The notes beneath the pieces were generated by a model. The model was not told the origin of the DNA, searched no databases, and worked only from the letters and a program-made list of their open reading frames with translations. A stretch of DNA of 8,535 nt from Candidatus Woesebacteria bacterium (lineage in GTDB: Bacteria; Patescibacteriota; Microgenomatia; UBA1400; MFAQ01). Position numbers and translations under genes: made by a program. Where the stretch lies: the NCBI GenBank assembly GCA_020052895.1, contig JAGVOE010000062.1, positions 1-8,535 on the forward strand, in the 5' to 3' direction. Below, in pieces: positions 1 through 6,331 of this stretch (the first letter of the stretch is position 1; each line of letters begins with the position of its first letter).

Positions 1-87
1 TACCTCATTACTTCGCCACATCAGCCAACCGCCACCAACCAAAAGGCCAAGCAAAACAAGCCACCAAAAACGCTTAAGAAATCTCAT
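1..87 (-). CDS. N-terminus of a membrane-anchored protein of unknown function (partial, runs off the window)
   Basis: Only the first 29 codons are visible, so the function cannot be named. The peptide begins MRFLKRFWW and continues with about 15 hydrophobic residues (LVLLGLLVGGGW), followed by LMWRSNEV. A basic N-terminus before a short hydrophobic stretch suggests a signal peptide or signal anchor, so the mature protein is probably extracytoplasmic. The start is the ATG at 87-85. The ATG 8 nt upstream is followed almost at once by a stop. A -10-like TAGAAT lies 6 nt before the chosen ATG, with GGAGGA in between, which is too close to act as a normal Shine-Dalgarno sequence. The gene diverges from the reductase/cytochrome b5 operon and shares about 108 bp of intergenic DNA with it, so a functional link is possible but not shown. 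Confidence 0.6.
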   Translation of the reverse strand, partial: MRFLKRFWWLVLLGLLVGGGWLMWRSNEV

Positions 88-93
88 TCCTCC

Positions 94-99
94 ATTCTA
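94..99 (-). promoter_or_regulatory. Putative -10 element (TAGAAT) for the minus-strand gene
   Basis: On the minus strand the sequence reads TATAGAATGGAGGAATG, which puts TAGAAT 6 nt before the ATG at 87. A weak -35-like TTTACG (120-115) lies 15 nt upstream. The spacing predicts transcription starting at the A of the start codon. The same arrangement recurs at 1801, 7554 and 8384. Confidence 0.45.
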
Positions 100-151
100 T
101 AACAATTTTTATCTCGTAAATGGAGCTCCTAGTATTTCAGATGATTTAAGC

Positions 152-168
152 ATCATATATGATATAAG
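152..168 (+). promoter_or_regulatory. Putative -10 region overlapping a 12-bp palindrome, upstream of the reductase operon
   Basis: ATCATATATGAT (152-163) is a perfect palindrome. It contains TATGAT (158-163) and is followed by TATAAG (163-168); each matches TATAAT at five of six positions. No convincing -35 was found. Either -10 would give a leader of roughly 20-26 nt before the ATG at 196, enough to hold the GAGGAG ribosome binding site. The palindrome over the -10 could be a repressor operator, which is inference. A second palindrome, GGAGCTCC, lies at 122-129 between the divergent genes. Confidence 0.35.
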
Positions 169-182
169 AGAGAACTCTTTTT

Positions 183-188
183 GAGGAG
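183..188 (+). promoter_or_regulatory. Shine-Dalgarno sequence GAGGAG deciding the start at 196
   Basis: GAGGAG sits 7 nt before the ATG at 196. This supports 196 rather than the in-frame TTG at 181, which lies before the ribosome binding site. It is the only clear and well-spaced Shine-Dalgarno sequence I found before a gene in the window. Confidence 0.7.
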
Positions 189-195
189 AAATATC

Positions 196-1479
196 ATGAT
201 GAAAGTCAAAATCGGAACTATTTTAATCTGGTCATTTTTGAGTGTTACTCTAATATTATTTCTTTGGGCTAAGTTAAGTGGTGGATCGGGGATTGTTTTT
301 TCTTGGCTCTTTGTTAGTCAGCTATTTTCTCTCCTGGGAGCTACTCTCCTGGCTCTCTCCTTTGTTTTGTCCAGTCGTTGGCGCTTTATCGAAGCCTGGT
401 TTGGGGGAATGGACAAAATGTATCATTATCACCACCTGCTGGGTGGCCTGGCATTTGTTTTACTACTTCATCATCCATTGTTTTTAATTTTGGAAGCACT
501 TCCGGCCATCGGTATTGCCTGGAGATACCTCTGGCTGTCAAATATGCTTCCATACAACTGGGGAATTTTGAGTCTTTACTCCATGGCTCTCATGCTAATC
601 TTTACTCTACTGGTCAGCCTGCCTTACTCTTTGTGGCAAAAAACTCACGAATTTATGGGACTAGCCTTACTCTTTGCTACGCTCCACATTCTAACTATTA
701 CTAGTGATGTTAGTCGTTTTATTCCTCTCAGACTGTGGATCGTTTTTTTACTTTTACTAGCCGCTTCTGCTGTCATCTATCGACGGTTTTTGTATGGTCT
801 TTTTGGTCCCCGCTACCAGTACCTGGTCAAAAAGACTCGTCGACTGGGTGATATTTATACCATCGATCTGGTTCCGACGGCCAAAAAGCTCTTTTTCCGT
901 CCCGGTCAGTTTGTCTTTGCTCGATTTAGTGGTATGGGCTCGGAAATTCATCCTTTCTCTCTGGCCAGTGGTCCCCATGAAGACTTTATCAGAATCATCA
1001 TTAAAGTTTTGGGCGACTATACTTGGCGGCTCGATTCTCTTGAGCCAGGCAGTCCGGCCACTCTCTGGGGTTCTTACGGCACCTTTGGAGATGGGGCCTT
1101 CGGTGACCATGATCTCATCTGGATTGCCGGCGGTATCGGCATCACCCCCTTTCTTTCTCTCCTTATAGATGAAACTCAAAACACCAAGTCTCGTCAGATC
1201 GACATCTTTTACTGTGTCAGTTCCGAGACGGAAGCTGTTTTTGATCAAGAAATCAAACGTCTTTCAGCCCAAAAACCCGGACTTACTTATCACCTCCACC
1301 CCACAAATGTTTGTGGACGTCTAGATGTTGGGCGGCTAACTAAACTTTGTGGGGGTCTCTCAAACAAAAAAATTATGCTCTGTGGTCCAGGCGACATGAT
1401 GAATTCCTTGACTTCACAGCTTTCTTCAGCCGGCGTCAAAAATCAGAATATTTATTTTGAAGACTTTAACTTTAAATGA
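196..1479 (+). CDS. Ferric-reductase-like transmembrane oxidoreductase (haem b, FAD, NAD(P)H)
   Basis: This 427-residue protein has the layout of the ferric reductase/NADPH oxidase superfamily. Residues 1-197 hold about six membrane helices. Two histidine pairs spaced 13 apart (H79/H80 with H92/H93, and H151 with H164) match the bis-haem ligation pattern of the family. The C-terminal half is a cytoplasmic flavodoxin-reductase-like module: HPFSLASGP at 252-260 (FAD binding), GGIGITP at 312-318 (pyridine nucleotide binding) and CGP at 396-398 near the end. The expected role is to move electrons from cytoplasmic NAD(P)H through FAD and two haems to an acceptor on the outer face. The natural acceptor is not known from sequence; ferric iron, oxygen or the adjacent cytochrome b5 protein are all possible. 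The next gene overlaps it by 4 nt (ATGA), so the two are probably translated together. The start is set by GAGGAG at 183-188. The family call is secure; the substrate is inference. Confidence 0.9.
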   Translation: MMKVKIGTILIWSFLSVTLILFLWAKLSGGSGIVFSWLFVSQLFSLLGATLLALSFVLSSRWRFIEAWFGGMDKMYHYHHLLGGLAFVLLLHHPLFLILEALPAIGIAWRYLWLSNMLPYNWGILSLYSMALMLIFTLLVSLPYSLWQKTHEFMGLALLFATLHILTITSDVSRFIPLRLWIVFLLLLAASAVIYRRFLYGLFGPRYQYLVKKTRRLGDIYTIDLVPTAKKLFFRPGQFVFARFSGMGSEIHPFSLASGPHEDFIRIIIKVLGDYTWRLDSLEPGSPATLWGSYGTFGDGAFGDHDLIWIAGGIGITPFLSLLIDETQNTKSRQIDIFYCVSSETEAVFDQEIKRLSAQKPGLTYHLHPTNVCGRLDVGRLTKLCGGLSNKKIMLCGPGDMMNSLTSQLSSAGVKNQNIYFEDFNFK

Positions 1480-1760
1480 AACTTATCAAAAACCTCTTTA
1501 TCATCTCTCTTTTAAATCTGGCTATCCTAGCCTCTGTTTTGTTTTTTACTCCAGCTCCCCAGACTGTCCCTATCCCTCAGACTGCTCTTTCATCTGAGAA
1601 GTGCGTCATCGTCATCGACGGTCTTCACTACGATGTCACTAGTTTTAGAAATCAGCACCCTGGAGGTGATGTTTTTGTCTGCGGTACTGACATGAGCACT
1701 CTTTTTCACAGCCAGCACCCTCAGTCCTTTTTAAAGAAGCTTTCCAAATATCAAATTTGA
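1476..1760 (+). CDS. Membrane-anchored cytochrome b5-like haem-binding protein
   Basis: This is a 94-residue protein. Residues 1-24 form a signal-anchor helix, followed by a Pro/Thr/Gln-rich tether (25-40) and then a compact cytochrome b5-type domain at about 41-94. Visible family features are IDGLHYDVTSF, the HPGG haem motif with axial ligand H61, and GTDMSTLFHSQH, in which H81 (or less likely H78) fits the second ligand because it lies four residues after the conserved Phe. The domain is short, like bacterial single-domain cytochrome b5 proteins. A Lys-containing N-terminus before the helix predicts that the haem domain faces outside the cell. C43 and C69 could form a disulfide there. The gene starts inside the stop codon of the reductase gene (ATGA), which strongly suggests that the two proteins work together, with the cytochrome accepting electrons from the reductase. 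The partner role is inference; the cytochrome b5 call rests on the motifs. Confidence 0.85.
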   Translation: MKLIKNLFIISLLNLAILASVLFFTPAPQTVPIPQTALSSEKCVIVIDGLHYDVTSFRNQHPGGDVFVCGTDMSTLFHSQHPQSFLKKLSKYQI

Positions 1761-1766
1761 TTTTTT
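1750..1766 (+). terminator. Weak possible terminator at the end of the redox operon
   Basis: A perfect 12-bp palindrome, ATCAAATTTGAT (1750-1761), spans the stop codon of the cytochrome b5 gene and runs into six T residues (1761-1766). The stem is AT-only at the centre and has no natural loop, so only about four base pairs could form in RNA. It marks a plausible operon end but is not a strong terminator. Confidence 0.25.
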
Positions 1767-1788
1767 AGTTCTCTTTTCTCAAGTAAGA

Positions 1789-1794
1789 TAGAAT
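1789..1794 (+). promoter_or_regulatory. Putative -10 element (TAGAAT) for prfB, leaderless spacing
   Basis: TAGAAT ends 6 nt before the prfB ATG at 1801, which predicts transcription starting at the A of the start codon. No Shine-Dalgarno sequence is present in the 40-nt gap and no good -35 was seen. The same hexamer at the same distance occurs before the genes at 87 (minus) and 7554. Confidence 0.5.
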
Positions 1795-1800
1795 ATTCTC

Positions 1801-2895
1801 ATGTCTTCAGATATCCTCATAAACTTAAGTGATTTAAATAAGCGGATCAACGACATCCTCAAAAAACTAGACCTTCCCTCGCTTCGCTCAGAGCTAGCTC
1901 GGCTTACAATCGAGTCCGGGGACCCTGGCTTGTGGTCAGATGAGGCTCACGCCAAGGAAGTTATGTCTAGTTTGTCCACCCTTAGAGAAACCGTCACCTC
2001 CTCCGAAAAACTTCCCTCCGACGCTCAAGCCTTGACAGAATTAATCGAGATGTCCAAAACTTCCGGAGACGACAGTCTCCACCAGGAAGTTCAGATTCTC
2101 TACGAAACCTTGTCCAAAAATGTGACCAAAGTCGAGCTGGTAACCTTTTTGTCTGGCCAGTACGATGCTTGCGAGGCCATTATGACTATCAAAGCCGGTC
2201 AGGGAGGCACTGAAGCCATGGACTGGGCCAGTATGCTTTCTCGGATGTATACGCGCTACTTTGAAAAGCGTGGTTGGAGCTTTGAAACCGTTGAGTACTT
2301 ACCTGGGGAAGAAGTTGGTCTCAAGTCGGTTACTTATCTAGTACATGGTCGACTTTCATATGGTTACTTAAAAAATGAAAAAGGCACTCATCGTTTAGTT
2401 CGACTCTCTCCTTTCAACGCCGACAATCTGCGCCAGACCTCTTTTGCTGGGGTCGAAGTAGTGCCTCTTCTCCCCGAAGAAGCCGAAGTAGAAATTCGGC
2501 CGGAAGATTTGGAGTTTGATGCTAGCCGAGCCAGTGGTGCCGGCGGCCAGAATGTAAATAAAGTTAGTACCGCCGTCCGTATCAAGCACCTACCTTCGGG
2601 GATCGTGGTTGAGTGTCAGACACAGCGCTACCAAGATGCCAATCGTAAGATCGCCATGCAGGTTCTAAAATCTAAGCTCTGGGAAATCCAAGAAACCAAA
2701 CGCCAAGAAGAACTAAAAGCCATCAAAGGTGGAGCCACTATAGCCAGCTGGGGTCATCAAATTCGCTCCTACGTTCTCCATCCTTATAAACTAGTTAAAG
2801 ATCTCCGGACCGATTACGAAGAAACCAATCCCGACTCCGTTCTGGATGGCAATCTTGACGGCTTTATTGAGTCGGGGCTAAAGATGATAAACTAA
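1801..2895 (+). CDS. prfB: Peptide chain release factor 2 (RF2)
   Basis: RF2 recognises UGA and UAA stop codons and releases the finished peptide from the ribosome. The protein is 364 residues, essentially the length of E. coli RF2. SPF at 203-205 is the RF2 stop-codon recognition tripeptide, which separates it from RF1. GGQ at 248-250 (in ASGAGGQNVNKVST) is the catalytic motif that reaches the peptidyl transferase centre. The N-terminal helical domain is complete in one reading frame, so the autoregulatory +1 frameshift known in many bacterial prfB genes is absent. Four genes in this window (ending 1479, 1760, 3448 and 5078) stop with TGA, consistent with a working RF2 and no UGA recoding. 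The next gene begins 4 nt after the stop. A prfB-ftsE-ftsX neighbourhood is also known from Gram-positive bacteria, so the context is conserved. Confidence 0.96.
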   Translation: MSSDILINLSDLNKRINDILKKLDLPSLRSELARLTIESGDPGLWSDEAHAKEVMSSLSTLRETVTSSEKLPSDAQALTELIEMSKTSGDDSLHQEVQILYETLSKNVTKVELVTFLSGQYDACEAIMTIKAGQGGTEAMDWASMLSRMYTRYFEKRGWSFETVEYLPGEEVGLKSVTYLVHGRLSYGYLKNEKGTHRLVRLSPFNADNLRQTSFAGVEVVPLLPEEAEVEIRPEDLEFDASRASGAGGQNVNKVSTAVRIKHLPSGIVVECQTQRYQDANRKIAMQVLKSKLWEIQETKRQEELKAIKGGATIASWGHQIRSYVLHPYKLVKDLRTDYEETNPDSVLDGNLDGFIESGLKMIN

Positions 2896-2899
2896 GACT

Positions 2900-3448
2900 A
2901 TGGAATTAAAAACAATTGATCTAGACACTCTAGATCCCAACATTAGTCCCCAAGCTGAGTCGGTCCTTGCTCCTCACCAAGGTCTCGAAGACAGTCATAA
3001 ACTTCTTAAGTCTCGTACCATTACCACCGCTATCTTTTTGGTCGTGGCTATGATCGGTTTTTACGTGGGCGCCAGCTTAAAGACCAGATTTGCCGGCCAA
3101 TCCGGTTCCACCGCCACTGGCGATATGAAGAACATTCAAGCCGAAGTGCCTCTATCCGGCGTTAAGGTGGGCGATATTTTCGGCTCACCAGACGAAAAAG
3201 CTTTTCGAGATAGTGCTACCGGCGTCCTTGATAAAGGTGGCCTCAATGGTGAAGGTACCCATCAAATCGTTCGTCCTGGCGGCGTCTCCCAAACAGTCTA
3301 TGTCACCAGTTCGGTCATCGATCTAGATATCCTGGTCGGTAACCAAATTACTGCCTGGGGGGAAACGTTTAAAGGCCAAAAGGTTGGCTGGCTCATGGAT
3401 GTTGGTCGTGTTAAGGTCGAAAACCTAAACATGCCCTTACCAAAATGA
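2900..3448 (+). CDS. Bitopic membrane protein of unknown function between prfB and ftsE
   Basis: I do not recognise a named family. The 182-residue protein has an acidic, probably cytoplasmic N-terminus (1-33), a short basic patch (K34, K37, R39), one membrane helix at about 40-60, a Ser/Thr/Gly-rich spacer and a C-terminal region of about 100 residues (80-182), probably outside the cell. That region contains RPGGVSQTVYVTSSVIDLD, VGNQITAWGETF and VGWLMDVGRVKVE. It is rich in beta-prone stretches and could be a small barrel such as an OB fold, but this is only an impression from the residue pattern. The gene lies 4 nt after prfB and its stop overlaps the ftsE start (ATGA), so it is probably made with FtsE and FtsX. 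A role as an accessory or regulator of FtsEX, or of the wall hydrolase downstream, is a reasonable hypothesis. No Shine-Dalgarno sequence is evident before its ATG. Confidence 0.85.
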   Translation: MELKTIDLDTLDPNISPQAESVLAPHQGLEDSHKLLKSRTITTAIFLVVAMIGFYVGASLKTRFAGQSGSTATGDMKNIQAEVPLSGVKVGDIFGSPDEKAFRDSATGVLDKGGLNGEGTHQIVRPGGVSQTVYVTSSVIDLDILVGNQITAWGETFKGQKVGWLMDVGRVKVENLNMPLPK

Positions 3449-4170
3449 TTGATTTCTCTCATGCCTCCAAGGCATACACCAATGGCGATGTCGTTCTTGA
3501 CGATATCAACTTTTCCGTTTCCCCGGGTGAGTTTGTAGTGATCACCGGCAAATCCGGTGCCGGTAAAACCACTCTTGGCCGTTTACTTATCCGAGATCTT
3601 CTTCCCACCAAAGGCAAAATTGTCATCGATGGAGAAGATCTTTCCAAGATCAAGCCGAAAAACATTCCTCTCATTCGTCGCAAAATAGGCTTTATCTTTC
3701 AAGACTACAAAGTTATTCTCGACAAGACTGTTGGCGAAAATATCTCCATGGTGCTGGAGATAGGGGGCTATGCTTCCAAAAAAATTCCTGAAAAAATTGC
3801 TCATTTGTTGGAGATGGTCGGGATTCCCAAAAAAGAAAACCTCTTTCCCGGCCAGCTTTCCGGTGGAGAGATCCAGCGAGCCGCCATCGCTAGAGCCATA
3901 GCGGCCGACCCCCCCATTCTTTTTGCCGACGAGCCTACTGGCAACTTAGACAAAGATACCTCGATCGAAATTTTCAAGTTGCTTCAAAAAATAAATGCTG
4001 ACGGTACTACTGTTATCATGGCCACTCACGACGTTACTTTGATAGACCTGAGCCCGGCAAGACATCTCACTTTAGAAAAGGGTAAAATTATTTCTGACTC
4101 CGAAAAGAAAACCAGCGCCCTCTCAGAGCCTTCGCCAACCGCCAAAACCAAGCGTAAAATAAAAAAATAA
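3445..4170 (+). CDS. ftsE: Cell division ATP-binding protein FtsE
   Basis: FtsE is the cytoplasmic ABC-type ATPase that pairs with FtsX and drives conformational changes that switch on extracellular wall hydrolases during division or growth. All ATPase motifs are intact: Walker A GKSGAGKT (35-42), Q-loop glutamine Q86, signature LSGGE (138-142), Walker B ILFADE with catalytic E163, D-loop NLD (167-169) and switch histidine H195. The closeness of the signature region to FtsE and the adjacent ftsX separate it from other MacB/LolD-like ATPases. At 241 residues it is slightly longer than typical FtsE, because of a Ser/Lys-rich tail (about 217-241, ending KRKIKK) that may touch the membrane or the divisome. 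The start overlaps the upstream stop by 4 nt, and ftsX follows after 2 nt. Confidence 0.94.
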   Translation: MIDFSHASKAYTNGDVVLDDINFSVSPGEFVVITGKSGAGKTTLGRLLIRDLLPTKGKIVIDGEDLSKIKPKNIPLIRRKIGFIFQDYKVILDKTVGENISMVLEIGGYASKKIPEKIAHLLEMVGIPKKENLFPGQLSGGEIQRAAIARAIAADPPILFADEPTGNLDKDTSIEIFKLLQKINADGTTVIMATHDVTLIDLSPARHLTLEKGKIISDSEKKTSALSEPSPTAKTKRKIKK

Positions 4171-4172
4171 CC

Positions 4173-5078
4173 ATGAATACCGCCCTAAAAAACATCCGTC
4201 GCACTCCTTTCCAGTCGCTCTCGACCGTCTTTGTTGTTTCGATCATCTTGTTTGTGGTGGGTATCTTTAGTTTGGTCACTCTAGCTTCCCATTCGATACT
4301 CTTAAACTTCGAGACCAAGCCTCAGATTATTGCTTACTTAAAAGACGCTCACACCACCGATCAAGTGGCTGGTCTAATCAGCACTCTTACCTCCACTCAA
4401 GGTGTCAAAAACGCGGTTTATATTAGTAAGCAAGATGCTTTGGAGCTCTATAAAAAAAGCGTCGGCAACGATCCAGTCTTGCTTGGCACCGTCACAGACT
4501 GGGGTATTGTCACCGCCGACATTCTCCCGGCCAGCGTCGAGATTACCGCTAGCAATCCTAAGTCTTTCGAGACCATCGTCTCCATAATGGGAAACTCAGA
4601 CATAGTTAGTGAGACTCCAGCCGGCAAAAAAGAAATTGATTTTCCCGAAGATGTCATTTCGGAGCTGACCAAGTGGACCAATGCTATTCGTACCGCCGGT
4701 CTACTTTTGATTATTGCTCTGACTATTGTCTGTATTCTGACCATCATGATCATTATTTCCATGAAAATCTCCTCTCGCCGAATGGAAATTAGCACTCTAA
4801 AACTACTGGGAGCCAAAAACTTCTACATCATCAAGCCCTACCTCACCGAATCAATGATCTATGGCTTAGCCGGTGCTTTCTTTGGCTGGGTCATGAGCTA
4901 CATTACTCTTCTCTATTCCACCCCCTTCTTGGCTCCTCGCCTCGGCGGAGTTATTTCTTTTCCGGTCCGCCCCAGTATCGTCCTAATCCTTCTCTTAGCT
5001 CTCTTGATTTTTGGTCTAGTTATCTCCCTTATTTCCAGTCTCATCGCCGCCGCTAGGTTCGTCAAGCGGTCAAAATGA
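4173..5078 (+). CDS. ftsX: Cell division membrane protein FtsX
   Basis: FtsX is the membrane half of the FtsEX complex. It passes ATPase-driven movement to an extracellular hydrolase or hydrolase activator. The 301-residue protein has the family topology: a short cytoplasmic N-terminus with NIRRTPFQS, helix 1 at about 16-40, a large extracellular domain (about 42-170) that in characterised systems binds the coiled-coil partner, and three further helices at about 173-197, 223-247 and 268-294. The cytoplasmic loop SSRRMEISTLKLLGAKNFYI (about 200-219) is typical of the family and contacts FtsE. The gene starts 2 nt after the ftsE stop without its own ribosome binding site, so translation is probably coupled. 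Its TGA stop overlaps the start of the secreted coiled-coil peptidase gene, which points to that protein as its partner. Confidence 0.94.
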   Translation: MNTALKNIRRTPFQSLSTVFVVSIILFVVGIFSLVTLASHSILLNFETKPQIIAYLKDAHTTDQVAGLISTLTSTQGVKNAVYISKQDALELYKKSVGNDPVLLGTVTDWGIVTADILPASVEITASNPKSFETIVSIMGNSDIVSETPAGKKEIDFPEDVISELTKWTNAIRTAGLLLIIALTIVCILTIMIIISMKISSRRMEISTLKLLGAKNFYIIKPYLTESMIYGLAGAFFGWVMSYITLLYSTPFLAPRLGGVISFPVRPSIVLILLLALLIFGLVISLISSLIAAARFVKRSK

Positions 5079-6301
5079 AAAAAAGCCTTCTGCTATTATT
5101 TTTGCTATTCGGCGTATTTTTTGCGTCAAGTTCTTACGCCTATGAATGTGTATCGACTGACTCAAATACTTCCCCTTCGGACTTAAAAGGAATTGAACAA
5201 GCGTGCTTAAACATTTTATCCTCTACCAATAGTGAAATAAACACTCTCAAACAAGCCATCTCCGCCATCAATACCAAGGTAAATTTAGCCCAAGCGCAAA
5301 TAAACCAAACTCAAGCCCAGATAAATAGTTTGGAAAAAGAAGTTACAGTTCTTGGTGGGGTATTAGAGACCGTCAATAAATCTATGGATGACCTAAGTGT
5401 GATTTATCTAGCCCGAGTCAGGGAAAGCTATCGTCGATCCAGAGTTACCCCTTTCGACATGATTTTTTCCAGGCTGTCCTTCGGAGATTTTCTGACCAAG
5501 TTAAAGTATCTCAACACTATCAAGGTCAAAGATCAATTAATTCTTGCCGAGCTAGAGAACTCTCGCCTGGCTTACGATCAAAGAAAGCAGGAAAAAGTCA
5601 CCAAACAGCAAGAAGTGGAAAAATTAAAGTCCAAACTGGTCTCTCAAAAAAAAGCGCTCGATGGTCAAATTCGGGAAAAACAAAATCTTTTAACTTTGAC
5701 TCAAAACGATGAGAAAAAGTATCAGCAACTATTGTCAAACGCCAGGACACAACTCGCCGCCCTCAGACGATACATTACCAGTCAAGGAGGAGCCTCCATT
5801 CTTTCCAATCAAACTAAATGTAACGACTGGGGTTGTTACTACAATCAGCGTGACTCTCAATGGGGGAATATGGGACTTGGTGGTTCTAGTTATTCCGTTG
5901 CTGAATACGGGTGTCTGGTCAACTCGGTTTCCATGATGGCTAGTCATCTTGGAAAAAATATCAAACCAAGCGACATTGCTGTTATTTCAAGTGCATTTGT
6001 TCCAGGTTATGGATGGCTCCGGCATGATTTCCAGGTAAATAGTATTAATGTTTCAATAACTACATATAGCAATAGTAATCACAGCCAAGTTGTATCAAAA
6101 CTTGATTCTGAATTAAACGCGGGCAGATCGGTGATTGTAGGTCTTTACGGTGGGCCAGATCACTTTATCGTGATGGTAAAAAAAGAAGGGGATAACTACA
6201 TCATGCATGATCCTTTTATGGAAAATGGTAGCAACCGTCAATTTAGTGAAAAATATAATCTGTCCGACATCAACAGCCTCAGGATCGTCAGTTTTAATTA
6301 A
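5075..6301 (+). CDS. Secreted coiled-coil protein with a C-terminal C39-like cysteine peptidase domain, probable FtsEX-controlled wall hydrolase
   Basis: The 408-residue protein starts with a signal peptide (MKKSLLLLFLLFG..., likely cleaved after SYA at residue 22). A long helical coiled-coil region follows (about 38-235, rich in Gln, Lys, Glu and Leu), with the central segment IYLARVRESYRRSR typical of EnvC/PcsB/CwlO-type FtsX-binding domains. The C-terminal domain (about 245-408) resembles the peptidase C39-like family (Pfam C39_2): Q258 in YYNQRDSQW, likely nucleophile C280 in EYGCLVNS, H363 in DHFIVM and D379 in MHDPF, in the order and spacing of a papain-like Cys-His-Asp triad. C39-like domains can cut peptides or act as wall amidases; the substrate here is inferred from context. 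The start overlaps the ftsX stop (ATGA). Hand counts over 5941-6120 give about 34 percent GC, against 43-60 percent for sampled 60-nt stretches of ftsE and ftsX, so the catalytic end may have a different origin. The C39 family call is good; the FtsEX partnership is a strong inference. Confidence 0.88.
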   Translation: MKKSLLLLFLLFGVFFASSSYAYECVSTDSNTSPSDLKGIEQACLNILSSTNSEINTLKQAISAINTKVNLAQAQINQTQAQINSLEKEVTVLGGVLETVNKSMDDLSVIYLARVRESYRRSRVTPFDMIFSRLSFGDFLTKLKYLNTIKVKDQLILAELENSRLAYDQRKQEKVTKQQEVEKLKSKLVSQKKALDGQIREKQNLLTLTQNDEKKYQQLLSNARTQLAALRRYITSQGGASILSNQTKCNDWGCYYNQRDSQWGNMGLGGSSYSVAEYGCLVNSVSMMASHLGKNIKPSDIAVISSAFVPGYGWLRHDFQVNSINVSITTYSNSNHSQVVSKLDSELNAGRSVIVGLYGGPDHFIVMVKKEGDNYIMHDPFMENGSNRQFSEKYNLSDINSLRIVSFN

Positions 6302-6304
6302 GTC

Positions 6305-6331
6305 TCACTTCAATGAGTCTCCTTGAAGTGA
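6305..6331 (+). terminator. Hairpin after the fts operon, possible terminator
   Basis: TCACTTCAA (6305-6313) and TTGAAGTGA (6323-6331) form a perfect 9-bp inverted repeat with a 9-nt loop, starting 4 nt after the stop codon of the coiled-coil peptidase gene. The sequence after it is only moderately T-rich (TTAAATTTC), so termination may be weak. The right arm overlaps TTGAAG, the likely -35 of the next gene, so the hairpin could instead be an operator. Confidence 0.5.

Noticed and set aside
88..93. GGAGGA as ribosome binding site of the minus-strand gene
   Set aside because: It directly abuts the ATG, which is too close for Shine-Dalgarno pairing. The TAGAAT spacing suggests leaderless initiation instead.
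181..195. TTG start five codons upstream of the reductase ATG
   Set aside because: The Shine-Dalgarno GAGGAG at 183-188 lies inside those codons and is correctly spaced for the ATG at 196.
757..1248. Open frame of 163 codons on the minus strand inside the reductase gene
   Set aside because: It is antisense to a complete gene with intact FAD and NAD motifs, has no recognisable domain, and no promoter or ribosome binding site was seen.
1801..1900. Programmed frameshift site in prfB
   Set aside because: The N-terminal region is continuous in one frame with no in-frame stop or slippery CTTTGA-type site.
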